A DNA stretch of 64,000 nt from an uncultured Bacteroides sp. (GTDB lineage: Bacteria > Bacteroidota > Bacteroidia > Bacteroidales > Bacteroidaceae), in contig CAAEFE010000022.1 in NCBI GenBank assembly GCA_900755095.1, positions 37,991 through 101,990 on the forward strand, given 5' to 3'. The notes under the pieces are model-generated. The model saw only the letters and a program-made list of their open reading frames with translations. It made no database searches and was not told the DNA's origin. This document shows positions 1-9,986 of this stretch, piece by piece (position 1 is the stretch's first letter; every line of letters starts with the position of its first letter). Position numbers and translations under genes: made by a program.

Positions 1-104
1 TTTTCGATTAAGCAATAAAAAGATACAAAATTTCTACTTTGAATAGTTCGATACAAATTAATATAAATACAGGAAATATTATTTATAATACTCCTAATCA
101 AAAG

Positions 105-135
105 TATTTTGCAGTAAATACGTTATTTTTTGCAG
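105..135 (+). promoter_or_regulatory. Direct repeat TTTTGCAG upstream of PUL 1 susC
   Basis: Two copies of TTTTGCAG (107-114 and 128-135) lie 21 bp apart, two helical turns, about 35-60 bp upstream of a -7 box. A related motif, ATTTGCAGCAAAC on the minus strand, occurs in the divergent promoter region near 10009-10020. This suggests a shared activator site, but the regulator is not in the window or not identifiable. Confidence 0.4.
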
Positions 136-167
136 CGTTTATACATCATTTAAACAATGCAAACACC

Positions 168-175
168 TAATTTTG
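168..175 (+). promoter_or_regulatory. Candidate -7 box for PUL 1 susC
   Basis: TAATTTTG matches the Bacteroides primary-sigma -7 consensus TAnnTTTG. It would give an untranslated leader of about 125 nt before the start at 310. No clean TTTG -33 element is seen at the usual spacing, which fits an activator-dependent promoter. The rest of 1-309 is AT-rich and holds no gene I can support. Confidence 0.45.
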
Positions 176-309
176 ACTCATTGAATTTATGAGAATAATC
201 ACATTTAAATCTAATAATATATGAAACGAATTCGAGAATTTCCACCGTTAACAAGACAACAGTCTAGTTGTCAGAAGTGTATTAACCTAGTATTAATTTA
301 AAATTATCC

Positions 310-3300
310 ATGAAAAACATGAAAGAAAGAACTTATTCATTCTTTAAAATGAATCGGCTGATTCTGGTTCTACTCTGTCTTTTCTTTGCGACGAATATAT
401 ACGCGCAAAACAGAGAAATAAGAGGTATGGTAACCGGTGATGATAATGAGCCTTTGGCAGGAGCCACTATTACAATTAAAAACAGACAAGGTGGTATAAT
501 TGTAGACATCGATGGAAAATTCACTATAAAAGCGAAAACCGGAGAGATACTAGTCGTTTCATTCCTTGGTATGAAAAAGCAGGAAGTAAAAATAGACAAT
601 AAAGATTTTTATGCTATCAAACTGCTTCCTGAAACCAACGAGTTCGACGAAGTGACAGTAGTCGCTTTTGCCAAGCAAAAGAAAGAGAGTGTCATCAGTG
701 CTGTCTCTACAGTAAATCCACAGGAATTGAAAGTGCCAAGCAGTAACTTGACAACCGCCCTTGCCGGAAGAATGTCCGGTCTGATCGCTTTTCAGACATC
801 AGGCGAACCCGGTAAAGATAATGCCCAATTCTTTGTACGTGGCGCTACAACATTCGGATACAAGAAAGATCCGTTGATTCTGATCGATAACATTGAATTG
901 AGTACGGACGACCTCGCCCGCCTAAATGTGGATGATATTGCACAGTTCTCCATTATGAAAGATGCTACAGCCACTGCTTTGTATGGTGCACGCGGAGCAA
1001 ACGGAGTAATCCTTGTGACTACTAAACAGGGAACAGCTGGAAGACCTAAAGTGTCTGTTCGCGTAGAACAGTCGGTATCTACTCCCCGAAAAAAGGTGAA
1101 GTTGACAGACCCTGTCAATTTTATGAAACTGAACAATGAAGCGGTTAACTCACGACGTGATCCCAATAATCCTGCTGCCAGTGCCAACTACACTGTATAT
1201 AGCCAAGAAAAAATAGAAAATACCATTGCCGGTACTAATCCATATTATTATCCGGCAGTAGACTGGTATGATGAGTTATTCAATGACTATGCTCTCTCCA
1301 CAAGAGTAAACGCCAACCTGAGTGGTGGTGGTAGTGCAGTACGCTATTATGTAGCAGCTTCTTACACCAAAGACGGAGGAGTAATCAAAAATGATAAGCT
1401 TAACAATTACAACAGTAACATCAACTGGCAACGTTATTCTGTCCGGTCAAATATCAATATGGACTTAAGTAAAACTACGGAATTTGCCATTCGTGTCAAC
1501 GGAAACTTCGATGATTATACCGGCCCGCTCGACAGCGGTGAAGGACTCTATAAAAAGGTAATGAAAACCAGTCCTGTCTTATATCCTAAAAGTTATCCGG
1601 CAACAGACGAGTATGCCAATAACACGCATGTACTGTTTGGTAATGCCAATAAAGGAGCTTACATCAATCCTTATGCAGATATGGTAAGAGGATATAAAGA
1701 ATCCAATAACTTATTGGTGGCCGCACAAGCCGAACTGAAACAAAAACTGGATTTTATTACCCAAGGATTGGATGCCAGAGTTCTGGTCAGCACCACCCGT
1801 TCTTCTTATTCCGACCTCACCCGTGCCATTAATCCTTATTACTATCAGGCCAACTATGATAAAACGAACAATAGTTATACGCTGACCAATATTGTAGAAG
1901 GAGAAGAGTATTTATCCTATAACCAAGGTGCTAAGAACATCAACACCACCAATTATATAGAAGCAGCCGTCAGCTATGGCCGGACATTCGGTGCACACGC
2001 TACTAGCGGAATGTTGGTATATACCCGCCGAGAAGAAAAAAGGTCAAGCGAAAAGACCTTGCAACAATCATTACCACGTAGAAACCAGGGAATTGCCGGA
2101 CGTTTCACTTATGCTTATGATTCAAGGTATTTTGCAGAATTCAACTTCGGATACAATGGTTCCGAACGTTTTGCCGCCCATGAGCGTTACGGCTTTTTCC
2201 CTTCTTTCGGTCTTGGTTATATCATTTCTAATGAAGACTTCTGGATACCGCTACGAAATACAGTGGACAAACTAAAATTCAAATTGACTTATGGACTGGT
2301 AGGTAATGATGCTATCGGAAGCTCGGAAGACCGTTTCTACTATTTGTCGGAAGTGAACCCCAACGATGGAAATCGCGATCAATTCTTCGGAACAGATTAT
2401 GATAATCATATGAACGGCGTATCTGTTTCCCGTTATCCCAACATCTATATCACTTGGGAAAAATCGAAGAAAGTAAATTTAGGTTTTGAACTGGGTATGT
2501 TCAACAGTGCTTTGGAAATCCAGACGGACTTCTTCTATGAACGCCGTACCCAGATTTACCAACCTCGTGCTCATATTCCATCTAGTATGGGACTTTCTGC
2601 CGGAGTAAGCGCAAACATAGGTGAAGCATCCTCCCGAGGAATTGATTTGTCTGCCAACTATTCTTATATTGCCAACAAAGATTTCTGGATAAAAGGAATG
2701 GGAAACTTCACACTCGCCAAAGGTAGGTATGAAGTTTATGAAGAACTGGATTATGCCAGTTACGGACAAGGATACCGCTCCAGAATCGGGCAGGCTATCA
2801 ATCACAATTACGGATATATTGCCGAACGCTTGTTTATTGATGTAAACGATGTTGCCAACTCTCCCTCACAGACAAGTTTCAATGGTGGAGCTATGCCGGG
2901 AGACATCAAATATAAAGATTTGAATGGCGACGGAAAGATTACAGATGAAGACCAGACTTTCCTCGGCTATCCTAATCAGCCGGAGATTACCTATGGCTTC
3001 GGATTTTCTGCCGGTTACAAAGGGTTTGACCTTTCTATGTTCTTCCAGGGAAATGCAAGAGTATCTTTCTTCATCGATCCCAGAAATACATCCCCTTTTG
3101 TAAATTATGATGCCGGTGATCGTATAGGCGTACAGCAATGTTTAGATGTCATTGCTAACGACCATTGGTCTGAAAACAACCGCGACATATATGCATTCTG
3201 GCCTCGCCTGTCTCCCACACTTGTTGATAATAATATGGTAACAAGCACCTGGTGGATGCACGACGGTTCATTCCTCCGTTTGAAAACAGTAGAATTGGGA

Positions 3301-3480
3301 TATACATTCTCACAGAAAGCCTTGAAAAAAATAGGCGTGCAATCCTTACGCTTATATTTGACAGGAAGCAACCTGCTGACCTTCAGTAAATTTAAGTTAT
3401 GGGATGCAGAAATGGGAAATAATGGTCTGGGATACCCCATCCAGCGAGTATATAATCTTGGCATTAACATTAACTTCTAA
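310..3480 (+). CDS. SusC-like TonB-dependent outer-membrane receptor (PUL 1)
   Basis: This is a 1056-residue SusC/RagA family transporter that imports oligosaccharides across the outer membrane using TonB energy, with its SusD partner encoded directly downstream. A hydrophobic signal peptide (around MNRLILVLLCLFFATNIYAQ) follows a short basic extension; ATGs at 310, 319 and 349 are all possible starts. A carboxypeptidase-D regulatory-like domain (about residues 36-105, GDDNEPLAGATI) precedes the plug (about 115-240, with SIMKDATATALYGARGANGV) and the beta-barrel, which ends in an aromatic-rich strand closing with NININF. The gap to susD is 11 bp, so they are co-transcribed. The substrate is not readable from this gene; neighbouring GH110 and GH97 suggest alpha-galactosides. 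Confidence 0.95.
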   Translation: MKNMKERTYSFFKMNRLILVLLCLFFATNIYAQNREIRGMVTGDDNEPLAGATITIKNRQGGIIVDIDGKFTIKAKTGEILVVSFLGMKKQEVKIDNKDFYAIKLLPETNEFDEVTVVAFAKQKKESVISAVSTVNPQELKVPSSNLTTALAGRMSGLIAFQTSGEPGKDNAQFFVRGATTFGYKKDPLILIDNIELSTDDLARLNVDDIAQFSIMKDATATALYGARGANGVILVTTKQGTAGRPKVSVRVEQSVSTPRKKVKLTDPVNFMKLNNEAVNSRRDPNNPAASANYTVYSQEKIENTIAGTNPYYYPAVDWYDELFNDYALSTRVNANLSGGGSAVRYYVAASYTKDGGVIKNDKLNNYNSNINWQRYSVRSNINMDLSKTTEFAIRVNGNFDDYTGPLDSGEGLYKKVMKTSPVLYPKSYPATDEYANNTHVLFGNANKGAYINPYADMVRGYKESNNLLVAAQAELKQKLDFITQGLDARVLVSTTRSSYSDLTRAINPYYYQANYDKTNNSYTLTNIVEGEEYLSYNQGAKNINTTNYIEAAVSYGRTFGAHATSGMLVYTRREEKRSSEKTLQQSLPRRNQGIAGRFTYAYDSRYFAEFNFGYNGSERFAAHERYGFFPSFGLGYIISNEDFWIPLRNTVDKLKFKLTYGLVGNDAIGSSEDRFYYLSEVNPNDGNRDQFFGTDYDNHMNGVSVSRYPNIYITWEKSKKVNLGFELGMFNSALEIQTDFFYERRTQIYQPRAHIPSSMGLSAGVSANIGEASSRGIDLSANYSYIANKDFWIKGMGNFTLAKGRYEVYEELDYASYGQGYRSRIGQAINHNYGYIAERLFIDVNDVANSPSQTSFNGGAMPGDIKYKDLNGDGKITDEDQTFLGYPNQPEITYGFGFSAGYKGFDLSMFFQGNARVSFFIDPRNTSPFVNYDAGDRIGVQQCLDVIANDHWSENNRDIYAFWPRLSPTLVDNNMVTSTWWMHDGSFLRLKTVELGYTFSQKALKKIGVQSLRLYLTGSNLLTFSKFKLWDAEMGNNGLGYPIQRVYNLGININF

Positions 3481-3491
3481 TAAGCAACGAT

Positions 3492-5507
3492 ATGAAAAAA
3501 TTTACGAAATATATTCTATTCATCAGCTTGGGCTTGCTTTGTTCCTGTTCGGATTATTTGGACATCGTTCCCGATAACGTGACAACATTGGACATTGTAT
3601 TTAACAACAAGAATACAGCCCAGCGTTACTTGGCAAATTGCTATCATTTCGTCCCCGATCATGGTTCCGTTAAACGCATACCCGGTATGGGAGCCGGACA
3701 CGAATGTTGGTTTTATACCGACAAAGATTCTTATTTTGATAATGAAGTCAGCTTTTACATAGCCCGCGGATTGCAGAATACAAATGCGCCATATGCCAAC
3801 TATTGGGATGGAGAAGGAGGAAGTAAGCTTCCTATGTTCCGTGCCATCCGGGAATGTAATATTTTCCTAAGTTATGTGAGAGATCAGCATAAAGTAAACG
3901 ACCTGACGGATTCGGAACGAAAGAGATGGATAGCCGAAGTAAATGTACTGAAAGCCTACTATCATTTCTTCTTGTTTGAGCACTACGGCCCTATCCCTAT
4001 TGTAGACGAAGCTCTCCCCGTATCAACTTCGTCTGAAGGAGTAAAAGTAACCCGTATGCCGGTAGACCAGGTAGTAGACTTTATGGTAAAATTAATAGAT
4101 GACTCTTACAAAGACCTTCCGCCGGTCATCACTATGGAAGCTACTGAAATGGGACGTCTGACGCAGCCTGCCGCACTCGCCCTAAAAGCCAAAATCCTAT
4201 TATGGGCAGCCAGTCCTCTCTTCAATGGCAACAAGGAGTATGCAAACTTTAGAAATAAAGAAGGAAAACCGCTCATCAATCAAGAATTCAGCCGTGAAAA
4301 ATGGGTAAAAACCGCGGAAGCCTGCAAAGCGGCAATCGAATCAGCAGAAGCCAACGGATGCAAGCTTTACGATTGTAGCATGGATATGTCTTATAGTCAG
4401 GATTTACCCGAAGAAATATTTTACAGTATGAATATCCGTCAGACGGTAACAGAACGTTTTAACCCCGAATTGGTATGGAGTGTAGGCAAACAAGGTACTA
4501 ACGAATTGCAGAACCTCTCTATGGCTTGTATTCTTCCTTCCTTAAAACAAGGTAGTGGAAACGGTGAAGTGACAGGAGGTATTTTGCAAAGCAGGGCAGC
4601 AGGTGTATATGCTCCTACACTGGAAACAGCAGAACAATTTTACAGTAAAAATGGAGTGCCCATTGACGAAGACAAAGAATGGTTAACAAACGGAAACTAT
4701 GATAATCGTTACACAACCCGACAAGTGACTAGTGCTGATAAATATAACATGCGAACAGGCTGGACCACTGCCGTACTTCACTTCAACAGAGAACCCCGCT
4801 TCTACGGGTCTCTCGGTTTCGATGGTTCCACTTGGTATGGTAACGGACGTACAGATGTCAATGACTTGAATTATGTAGATGGTAAATATGGAAGAAACTC
4901 TGGAAACAAATGGGGATTTAACTACTCCATTACAGGTTATTTCGCTAAAAAAGTAGTATATTATCAAAATGCTATAACTCAATCTTCACAAGTAGTCTAC
5001 GAATACCCATTCCCTATTATCAGATTAGGCGACTTGTATCTAATGTATGCAGAATCACTTAATGAAGCTACAGAAGGTGATAATAATGTACCGGAAGAAG
5101 TTTATACATACCTACGGAAGGTACGCGAACGTTCTGGATTGAAAAAAGGTGTACTTGGACAGACCGAAGATATAGGAGATGTCAGAGTAGCATGGGAAAA
5201 GTACAGCAATGATCCTACCAAACCTAAAACTAAAGATGGGATGAGAAGTATCATCAAACAGGAACGTAAAATTGAACTTGCGTTGGAAGGACATCAATAC
5301 AATGATCTCAGACGATGGAAAGACGCTTCAAAAGAACTGAGTAAATCCATTAAAGGATGGAACGTACAAGGAGAAATAGAGGAAGACTTTTATAAAGTCA
5401 CAACTCTCTTTGTTCCTCGCGCATTTACAACTAAAGACTATTTGTGGCCTATAAAAAAACAAGACTTACAAGTAGACGACAAATTAATTCAAACGTATGG
5501 ATGGTAA
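3492..5507 (+). CDS. SusD-like surface glycan-binding lipoprotein (PUL 1)
   Basis: This 671-residue RagB/SusD family lipoprotein captures glycan at the cell surface as the lid of the SusC transporter. The signal peptide ends in a lipobox (GLLCSCSDYLDIVP), and TPR-like helices fill the N-terminal half. The C-terminal hallmark ELALEGHQYNDLRRWKDA is present near residue 600. It is long for the family (usually about 500-620). It follows susC by 11 bp and its end nearly touches the next lipoprotein gene, so it is part of a SusC-SusD-lipoprotein-lipoprotein operon. Confidence 0.94.
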   Translation: MKKFTKYILFISLGLLCSCSDYLDIVPDNVTTLDIVFNNKNTAQRYLANCYHFVPDHGSVKRIPGMGAGHECWFYTDKDSYFDNEVSFYIARGLQNTNAPYANYWDGEGGSKLPMFRAIRECNIFLSYVRDQHKVNDLTDSERKRWIAEVNVLKAYYHFFLFEHYGPIPIVDEALPVSTSSEGVKVTRMPVDQVVDFMVKLIDDSYKDLPPVITMEATEMGRLTQPAALALKAKILLWAASPLFNGNKEYANFRNKEGKPLINQEFSREKWVKTAEACKAAIESAEANGCKLYDCSMDMSYSQDLPEEIFYSMNIRQTVTERFNPELVWSVGKQGTNELQNLSMACILPSLKQGSGNGEVTGGILQSRAAGVYAPTLETAEQFYSKNGVPIDEDKEWLTNGNYDNRYTTRQVTSADKYNMRTGWTTAVLHFNREPRFYGSLGFDGSTWYGNGRTDVNDLNYVDGKYGRNSGNKWGFNYSITGYFAKKVVYYQNAITQSSQVVYEYPFPIIRLGDLYLMYAESLNEATEGDNNVPEEVYTYLRKVRERSGLKKGVLGQTEDIGDVRVAWEKYSNDPTKPKTKDGMRSIIKQERKIELALEGHQYNDLRRWKDASKELSKSIKGWNVQGEIEEDFYKVTTLFVPRAFTTKDYLWPIKKQDLQVDDKLIQTYGW

Positions 5508-5526
5508 TTATAAACATCGAAAAACA

Positions 5527-6735
5527 ATGAAAAAAAGAATCTTATATTATATATGGATGGCATGTGCGGCAGTATTGCTACACAGTTGCGAAGATGTAGA
5601 AACTCATAAACCTTATGGGGATGGCAGTGGACATGCTCCTGGTACAGTACAAGTGACTTCCTATGAACAAATTCCTGGTGGAGTGACATTGAAATTCATT
5701 GCTCCAACAGACGAAGATCTATTGTATATCAAAATAAAATATACACTTGACAATGGAAAAGAAATGGAAGCACGTGCTTCTCTCTATACTGATGAAACGA
5801 CAATAGAAGGTTTCGGAAATACGAATCCGAAAAAACTAGTAATCTCAGCCGTTAACAAAATGGAGAAAGAAGGAGAAGCTATCATCACCGAAATAGTACC
5901 TGGAAAACCGGCATACCTTACTGCCATTGAAGAAATAGAGGTAAATCCTACATTCGGAGGTATTTATATACATACTACAAATGGAGGCAGAAACTATCTC
6001 ATCTTTGATGTATCTACAAAAGATTCAAAAGGTAATTGGAATATAGAACATACAGAATATACTTCTGTAAAAAACATCGGCTTTACACTCCGAGGGTTCT
6101 CTGCCGAACCACATGATTTTAAAGTTCGTGTCCGCGATCTATATGATAACCAGTCAGAAGAATACTTAACAACCTTGACACCACTATATGAAGAAAAATT
6201 GGATTTGACCAAATTCAAAACTTTCTATCTAGCCAATGATATAAAGATGGACAACGCAGGTCATACTTTGGAGTCTTTATTCAATGGAGATCATGGATTA
6301 AACAGTTGGAATTATGCTCACGGTTATGACTTTAATCCTTCCGAGTTTCCTGTATGGTTTACATTCGATATGGGTCAAACCGCTCAATTAAGCCGCTTCA
6401 CCTCATGGCAACGCTCCATGGGAGGTAGTTATTACTATCGTGCAGGTGCTATCAAAGAATGGGAAGTATGGGGACGTTCTGATTTACCATCTTCGGACGG
6501 AAGTTGGGACGGATGGACCAAACTGGCAGATTGTGAAAGCATAAAACCTTCCGGATGGCCCGCCGGTTCAAATTCAGAAGAAGATATAACATATGCTAGT
6601 AAAGGAGAAGAATTTGAATTTCCGGCAGATATTCCTCCAGTAAGATACATTCGATTTAAAATACTTTCTACTCATGACGGTGCCGGATTGGTAGTTATGC
6701 AGCAACTTTGGTTCTACGGAACCCCGATACAATAA
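5527..6735 (+). CDS. DUF4959/DUF5126/DUF5000-type surface lipoprotein
   Basis: I chose ATG 5527 because it starts the signal peptide and lipobox (AVLLHSCED). An in-frame ATG at 5497 would overlap susD and add a charged extension with no signal character. The product has 402 residues. The N-terminal part is beta-sandwich-like with the DUF4959 pattern (IPGGVTLKFIAPTDEDLLYIKIKY), a middle domain resembles DUF5126, and a C-terminal discoidin-like domain resembles DUF5000 (about 235-402, WFTFDMGQTAQLSRFTSWQR). Proteins of this architecture sit right after susD in many PULs and are thought to act as surface glycan-binding proteins. Domain names are from recall of the families; binding is inferred from position and fold. 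Confidence 0.82.
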   Translation: MKKRILYYIWMACAAVLLHSCEDVETHKPYGDGSGHAPGTVQVTSYEQIPGGVTLKFIAPTDEDLLYIKIKYTLDNGKEMEARASLYTDETTIEGFGNTNPKKLVISAVNKMEKEGEAIITEIVPGKPAYLTAIEEIEVNPTFGGIYIHTTNGGRNYLIFDVSTKDSKGNWNIEHTEYTSVKNIGFTLRGFSAEPHDFKVRVRDLYDNQSEEYLTTLTPLYEEKLDLTKFKTFYLANDIKMDNAGHTLESLFNGDHGLNSWNYAHGYDFNPSEFPVWFTFDMGQTAQLSRFTSWQRSMGGSYYYRAGAIKEWEVWGRSDLPSSDGSWDGWTKLADCESIKPSGWPAGSNSEEDITYASKGEEFEFPADIPPVRYIRFKILSTHDGAGLVVMQQLWFYGTPIQ

Positions 6736-6755
6736 CCTTTTAACAAAGCAAAAGT

Positions 6756-8048
6756 ATGAAAAAAATAAATATATTGATTCTCTGTAGTATCCTGTGCTTT
6801 TTCTATTCATGTAATGGCATGCTGGATGGCATTCAGCCTTATCTAGACGAGGGAGAAAAAATCTATGTAGGAAAACTTGATTCACTCAAAGCTTTTACTG
6901 GAAAAAACAGAATCAAAATAGAAGGAAAAATGATGTACGGTGTAAATCAGGTAAAATGTGTTATCAGTTACAAAGATCCTATTACATTGGAAGAAAAGTT
7001 TAAAGAGTTTCCAATAGAACGTACGGAACCACGAGAAACCTTCGAATTTATGTTAGAGAATTTAACAGAAGGACAATATGACTTCTCGATAGTCACCTAT
7101 GATCCCAAAAACAACACATCTATCCCGACAGAGGTATCTGCTTATGCATATGGCGAACTATACCAACAAGCATTAACCAACCGGATTTTACATAGTATCT
7201 CTCCTGAACAAAAAGAAATTGTAAATGAAAGTGGACAATCAGAAAGAATATGGGCAGCCAAACTGAATTGGAATATATCAAGAGGAGATGGTTTAGTAGG
7301 CTGTAACCTTGAATATGAACGTCAGGACGGAACTTTAGGCTCGAAATATATTTCAGTTGACGAGACTACAACAGAACTCGACAATTTTAAAGCTAATGGA
7401 ATACTCCGGTACAATAGTATATATAAACCGACAACAACTTCCTTGGACGAATTTGTTACAGAATATAAAGAAGTTACATTGCCTTCCCAAAGTTACATTG
7501 GCATTACAAAAGACCTAACCAGTCTTTATATTAAGAATGCCGGATATCCATTTAGAGGATATGATGTAAACAATAAATGGGGAAAACCTTACGATTGGAA
7601 ATGGAATGAAGTTATGGAAACTAAAAATGCCAATGGAGGTGCCGGCTTCACAGAATATAACGATGGAACAATTCAGTTCGAAACAACACAATGGAGTCAG
7701 GGATATTATGACAACGGAAAGATCTGGCAAACATTTACTTTACCAGAAGGAAAGTATGAAATGCGTATCGAAGTAAAAAACGCCGCAAATATAGGTTCTG
7801 GCAGTACCAATATCCATTTTGCTGTAGCTCAAGGCGAATCACTACCTGACAATGAAGAATTGGAAAAGTCAGACATTATCCTCTCTTACCTCAAATTTGA
7901 GTCAGAACATACTAATAAAACATCTGCCTTACCTATATTTGAACTAACAGAAGAAAAAACTATTACCGTAGGCTGGGTAGTATCTTTCTCAGATATCTGT
8001 AGAAATATAGAATTTAAGTCAGTAAGATTGTGGAGTGTAGCTGAATAA
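6756..8048 (+). CDS. DUF4998/DUF5013-type surface lipoprotein
   Basis: A 430-residue lipoprotein (LCFFYSCNGMLD lipobox) and the last gene of the PUL 1 susCD operon, 20 bp after its neighbour. Residues about 25-220 show the DUF4998 pattern (YLDEGEKIYVGKLDSL, then KNRIKIEGKM). The C-terminal half from about 255 resembles DUF5013, a jelly-roll-like domain common in PUL lipoproteins (TFTLPEGKYEMRIEVKNA). It probably acts with the preceding lipoprotein as an auxiliary glycan-binding protein on the cell surface. No catalytic motif is visible, and the ligand is unknown. Confidence 0.8.
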   Translation: MKKINILILCSILCFFYSCNGMLDGIQPYLDEGEKIYVGKLDSLKAFTGKNRIKIEGKMMYGVNQVKCVISYKDPITLEEKFKEFPIERTEPRETFEFMLENLTEGQYDFSIVTYDPKNNTSIPTEVSAYAYGELYQQALTNRILHSISPEQKEIVNESGQSERIWAAKLNWNISRGDGLVGCNLEYERQDGTLGSKYISVDETTTELDNFKANGILRYNSIYKPTTTSLDEFVTEYKEVTLPSQSYIGITKDLTSLYIKNAGYPFRGYDVNNKWGKPYDWKWNEVMETKNANGGAGFTEYNDGTIQFETTQWSQGYYDNGKIWQTFTLPEGKYEMRIEVKNAANIGSGSTNIHFAVAQGESLPDNEELEKSDIILSYLKFESEHTNKTSALPIFELTEEKTITVGWVVSFSDICRNIEFKSVRLWSVAE

Positions 8049-8096
8049 AGTTCTCCATTTTATTAAACTATTCATCAAATGTTATTCTTATAAAAA

Positions 8097-8135
8097 TAAA
8101 CCCTGGAAGTTTGTATTATAAATTTCCAGGGTTTA
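8097..8135. terminator. Bidirectional hairpin between convergent genes
   Basis: Perfect 12-bp inverted repeat (TAAACCCTGGAA / TTCCAGGGTTTA) with a 15-nt AT-rich loop. It lies 49 bp after the DUF4998 gene and 58 bp from the end of the convergent GH110 gene, so it could end transcription from both sides. There is no strong T tract right after the plus-strand arm. Confidence 0.7.
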
Positions 8136-8192
8136 CTATAATCAAATCTTTTACTATATATTTATCTATTTCTTTTAAAATTGAAATAGAAT

Positions 8193-9920
8193 TTATTTAA
8201 ATAGGTGGTGCAACTGTACCCGATTTTCTTTTATTGTAACTTCATTACAATTATACATCTGAATAAAATCAGACTCTTTATTTTTTTCAGTATCTAGAGA
8301 ATAAATCAAATTATGACGTATCATCAGGCCATCAACAGCCTTCGCTCGAATGGCACATGAGCTATTTTTTCTCATATAAAAATAATTTTCTTCAATAGTA
8401 ATATTTTTATGAACCGCCCCGTTATATTCTCTATTCTCCGGATCAATGCTAATAATCGGTTCTCCACAGTTTAAAAACGTATTTTGACGAATAGTCAAGT
8501 CATGTACCGGTCCTGACTCATACCAGCTTAATCCATCATCGGCTACAAATATTCCACTTATCTGCATGCCGTAGAATGTATTTCCTTCTATCAGAGACTT
8601 ACGTCGTGTTGTGATAAGAATCCCTCTGGTTGGTACTCTTGCAAAGTAATTGTTTGTAATCCGCACTTCCGGTGTCCACGTCACGTTCTCAATAACCAGG
8701 TCTTTCTGTTGCATTACCTCCGAAGAGAGTGGACTTGACAGAGTGAGTTCCATTTCTCTTGGCGTTACTAATTTTGCCTCTTTTACTTTACACTTCCCTA
8801 CTACCAACAGAGAACGTGAATCAACAAGTTCTATATCGTCTCCTTTAAAAAAGGCTTCAAATCCAAAAGTCTGGTCATGCATAAAACGAAGTTTTAAACG
8901 ATTGTCCGACAAAAATTCTATTACTCGCAAATGTGTACCATGTATATTTATAGGATCATCGTGTGCACCTATAAAACGGGAATTCTTAATATCAATCATA
9001 CCACGGCAACCAGAAACCTGAATAAAATCAGCAAATCCCGCATTAGTACGTCCTGAACCTGGACGAGGAGCAAAGTTACAACGATCAACAGTAATATTCT
9101 CACTGTATTGACAGACTACCCCGAAATTTCCTAAATAATAGAAGTTGATATTCTCCAACAGTATTCCCTTACTTCTGTTTACAAATCCACTCACTTCGTC
9201 ACGGAAAGAATCGCGCATCTGAAAAATAGTATGTAGTCCTACTTGTGGTTTTTCTTTATATTGCAGATATAACACATTTGGACGAAGTTCTACTGTACGA
9301 AGCAAATTCTCCATCGGACTCCAAGAACGCCAAGTCATTTCACTTATACGGTCATACGACTGCGCTATTCCGTTCTTAAAAGACCAACCATCACCATACC
9401 ACTCCAACTGTGCGTCTACAATCCGATATTGGGATGTGGGATGTACCTGAACAATCAAATAATCATTCCCCTCTTCCAATACTTCAACCTCTGTTTGAGT
9501 AGGATGTTTATAATCTATATTAAAATTTTTCAAAACAATACCTTCACATTTATCAAGTACGAAACTTGTCATTTCACCATTCATCAATAAAGTTGACCCA
9601 CAACCATCAATAGTGATATTCTTTAATGTATTAAGATACAATCCGATATGTTTAGTCGGATCAGGATCATCCAACTCAGAAGTCGTATTTGATATATAAT
9701 ATAACACTTGTGATGATTTCGCACGGTCTAACTGATAAATTCCCGGTGAAAACTTTACAGTAACCGGCCTTCCTTTACAGTCAGCAGCTTTTTTTAAAGC
9801 TAACGCTATATTTTCAATATCTTTTCCCTGCTCCGGAAAAACCTCTATTATTCTAGACTGGGCAAAAATAGCCAACTGGATGAACCAAACGCTCATCATA
9901 AATAAAATGTACTTTTTCAT
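8193..9920 (-). CDS. GH110 alpha-1,3-galactosidase-like right-handed beta-helix enzyme
   Basis: This 575-residue secreted protein (signal peptide ends near AIFAQS) resembles Bacteroides GlaA/GlaB enzymes of family GH110. Those enzymes remove terminal alpha-1,3-galactose by inversion from blood-group B and/or linear alpha-Gal structures. Family-typical segments are DDPDPTKHIGLYLNTLKNIT and the conserved HDDPINIHGTH (Asp321 and Asp322 are candidate catalytic acids). Many short beta-helix repeats follow (ITNNYFARV, IEGNTFYGM). The start at ATG 9920 is preferred over a TTG five codons upstream. A CAAAGATA on the plus strand at 9951-9958 is a good minus-strand -7 box, so it has its own promoter facing the SGNH operon. 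Whether it is type A or B cannot be told by eye. Confidence 0.85.
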   Translation of the reverse strand: MKKYILFMMSVWFIQLAIFAQSRIIEVFPEQGKDIENIALALKKAADCKGRPVTVKFSPGIYQLDRAKSSQVLYYISNTTSELDDPDPTKHIGLYLNTLKNITIDGCGSTLLMNGEMTSFVLDKCEGIVLKNFNIDYKHPTQTEVEVLEEGNDYLIVQVHPTSQYRIVDAQLEWYGDGWSFKNGIAQSYDRISEMTWRSWSPMENLLRTVELRPNVLYLQYKEKPQVGLHTIFQMRDSFRDEVSGFVNRSKGILLENINFYYLGNFGVVCQYSENITVDRCNFAPRPGSGRTNAGFADFIQVSGCRGMIDIKNSRFIGAHDDPINIHGTHLRVIEFLSDNRLKLRFMHDQTFGFEAFFKGDDIELVDSRSLLVVGKCKVKEAKLVTPREMELTLSSPLSSEVMQQKDLVIENVTWTPEVRITNNYFARVPTRGILITTRRKSLIEGNTFYGMQISGIFVADDGLSWYESGPVHDLTIRQNTFLNCGEPIISIDPENREYNGAVHKNITIEENYFYMRKNSSCAIRAKAVDGLMIRHNLIYSLDTEKNKESDFIQMYNCNEVTIKENRVQLHHLFK

Positions 9921-9950
9921 GATATTGATCTTCAAATTTTACTTTTTTCA

Positions 9951-9958
9951 CAAAGATA
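9951..9958 (-). promoter_or_regulatory. Candidate -7 box for the GH110 gene
   Basis: On the minus strand this reads TATCTTTG, an exact TAnnTTTG match, 31 bp upstream of the chosen GH110 start. The large inverted repeat at 9987-10041 would sit in the -36 to -90 region of this promoter. Confidence 0.55.
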
Positions 9959-9986
9959 GAAATTATCTATACCCTATTATAGATAT

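Noticed and set aside
1976..2275. 99-codon plus-strand ORF inside susC
   Set aside because: Out-of-frame shadow of the SusC barrel region.
5497..5526. Upstream ATG for the DUF4959-type lipoprotein
   Set aside because: It overlaps the end of susD and adds a charged extension ahead of a complete lipoprotein signal peptide.
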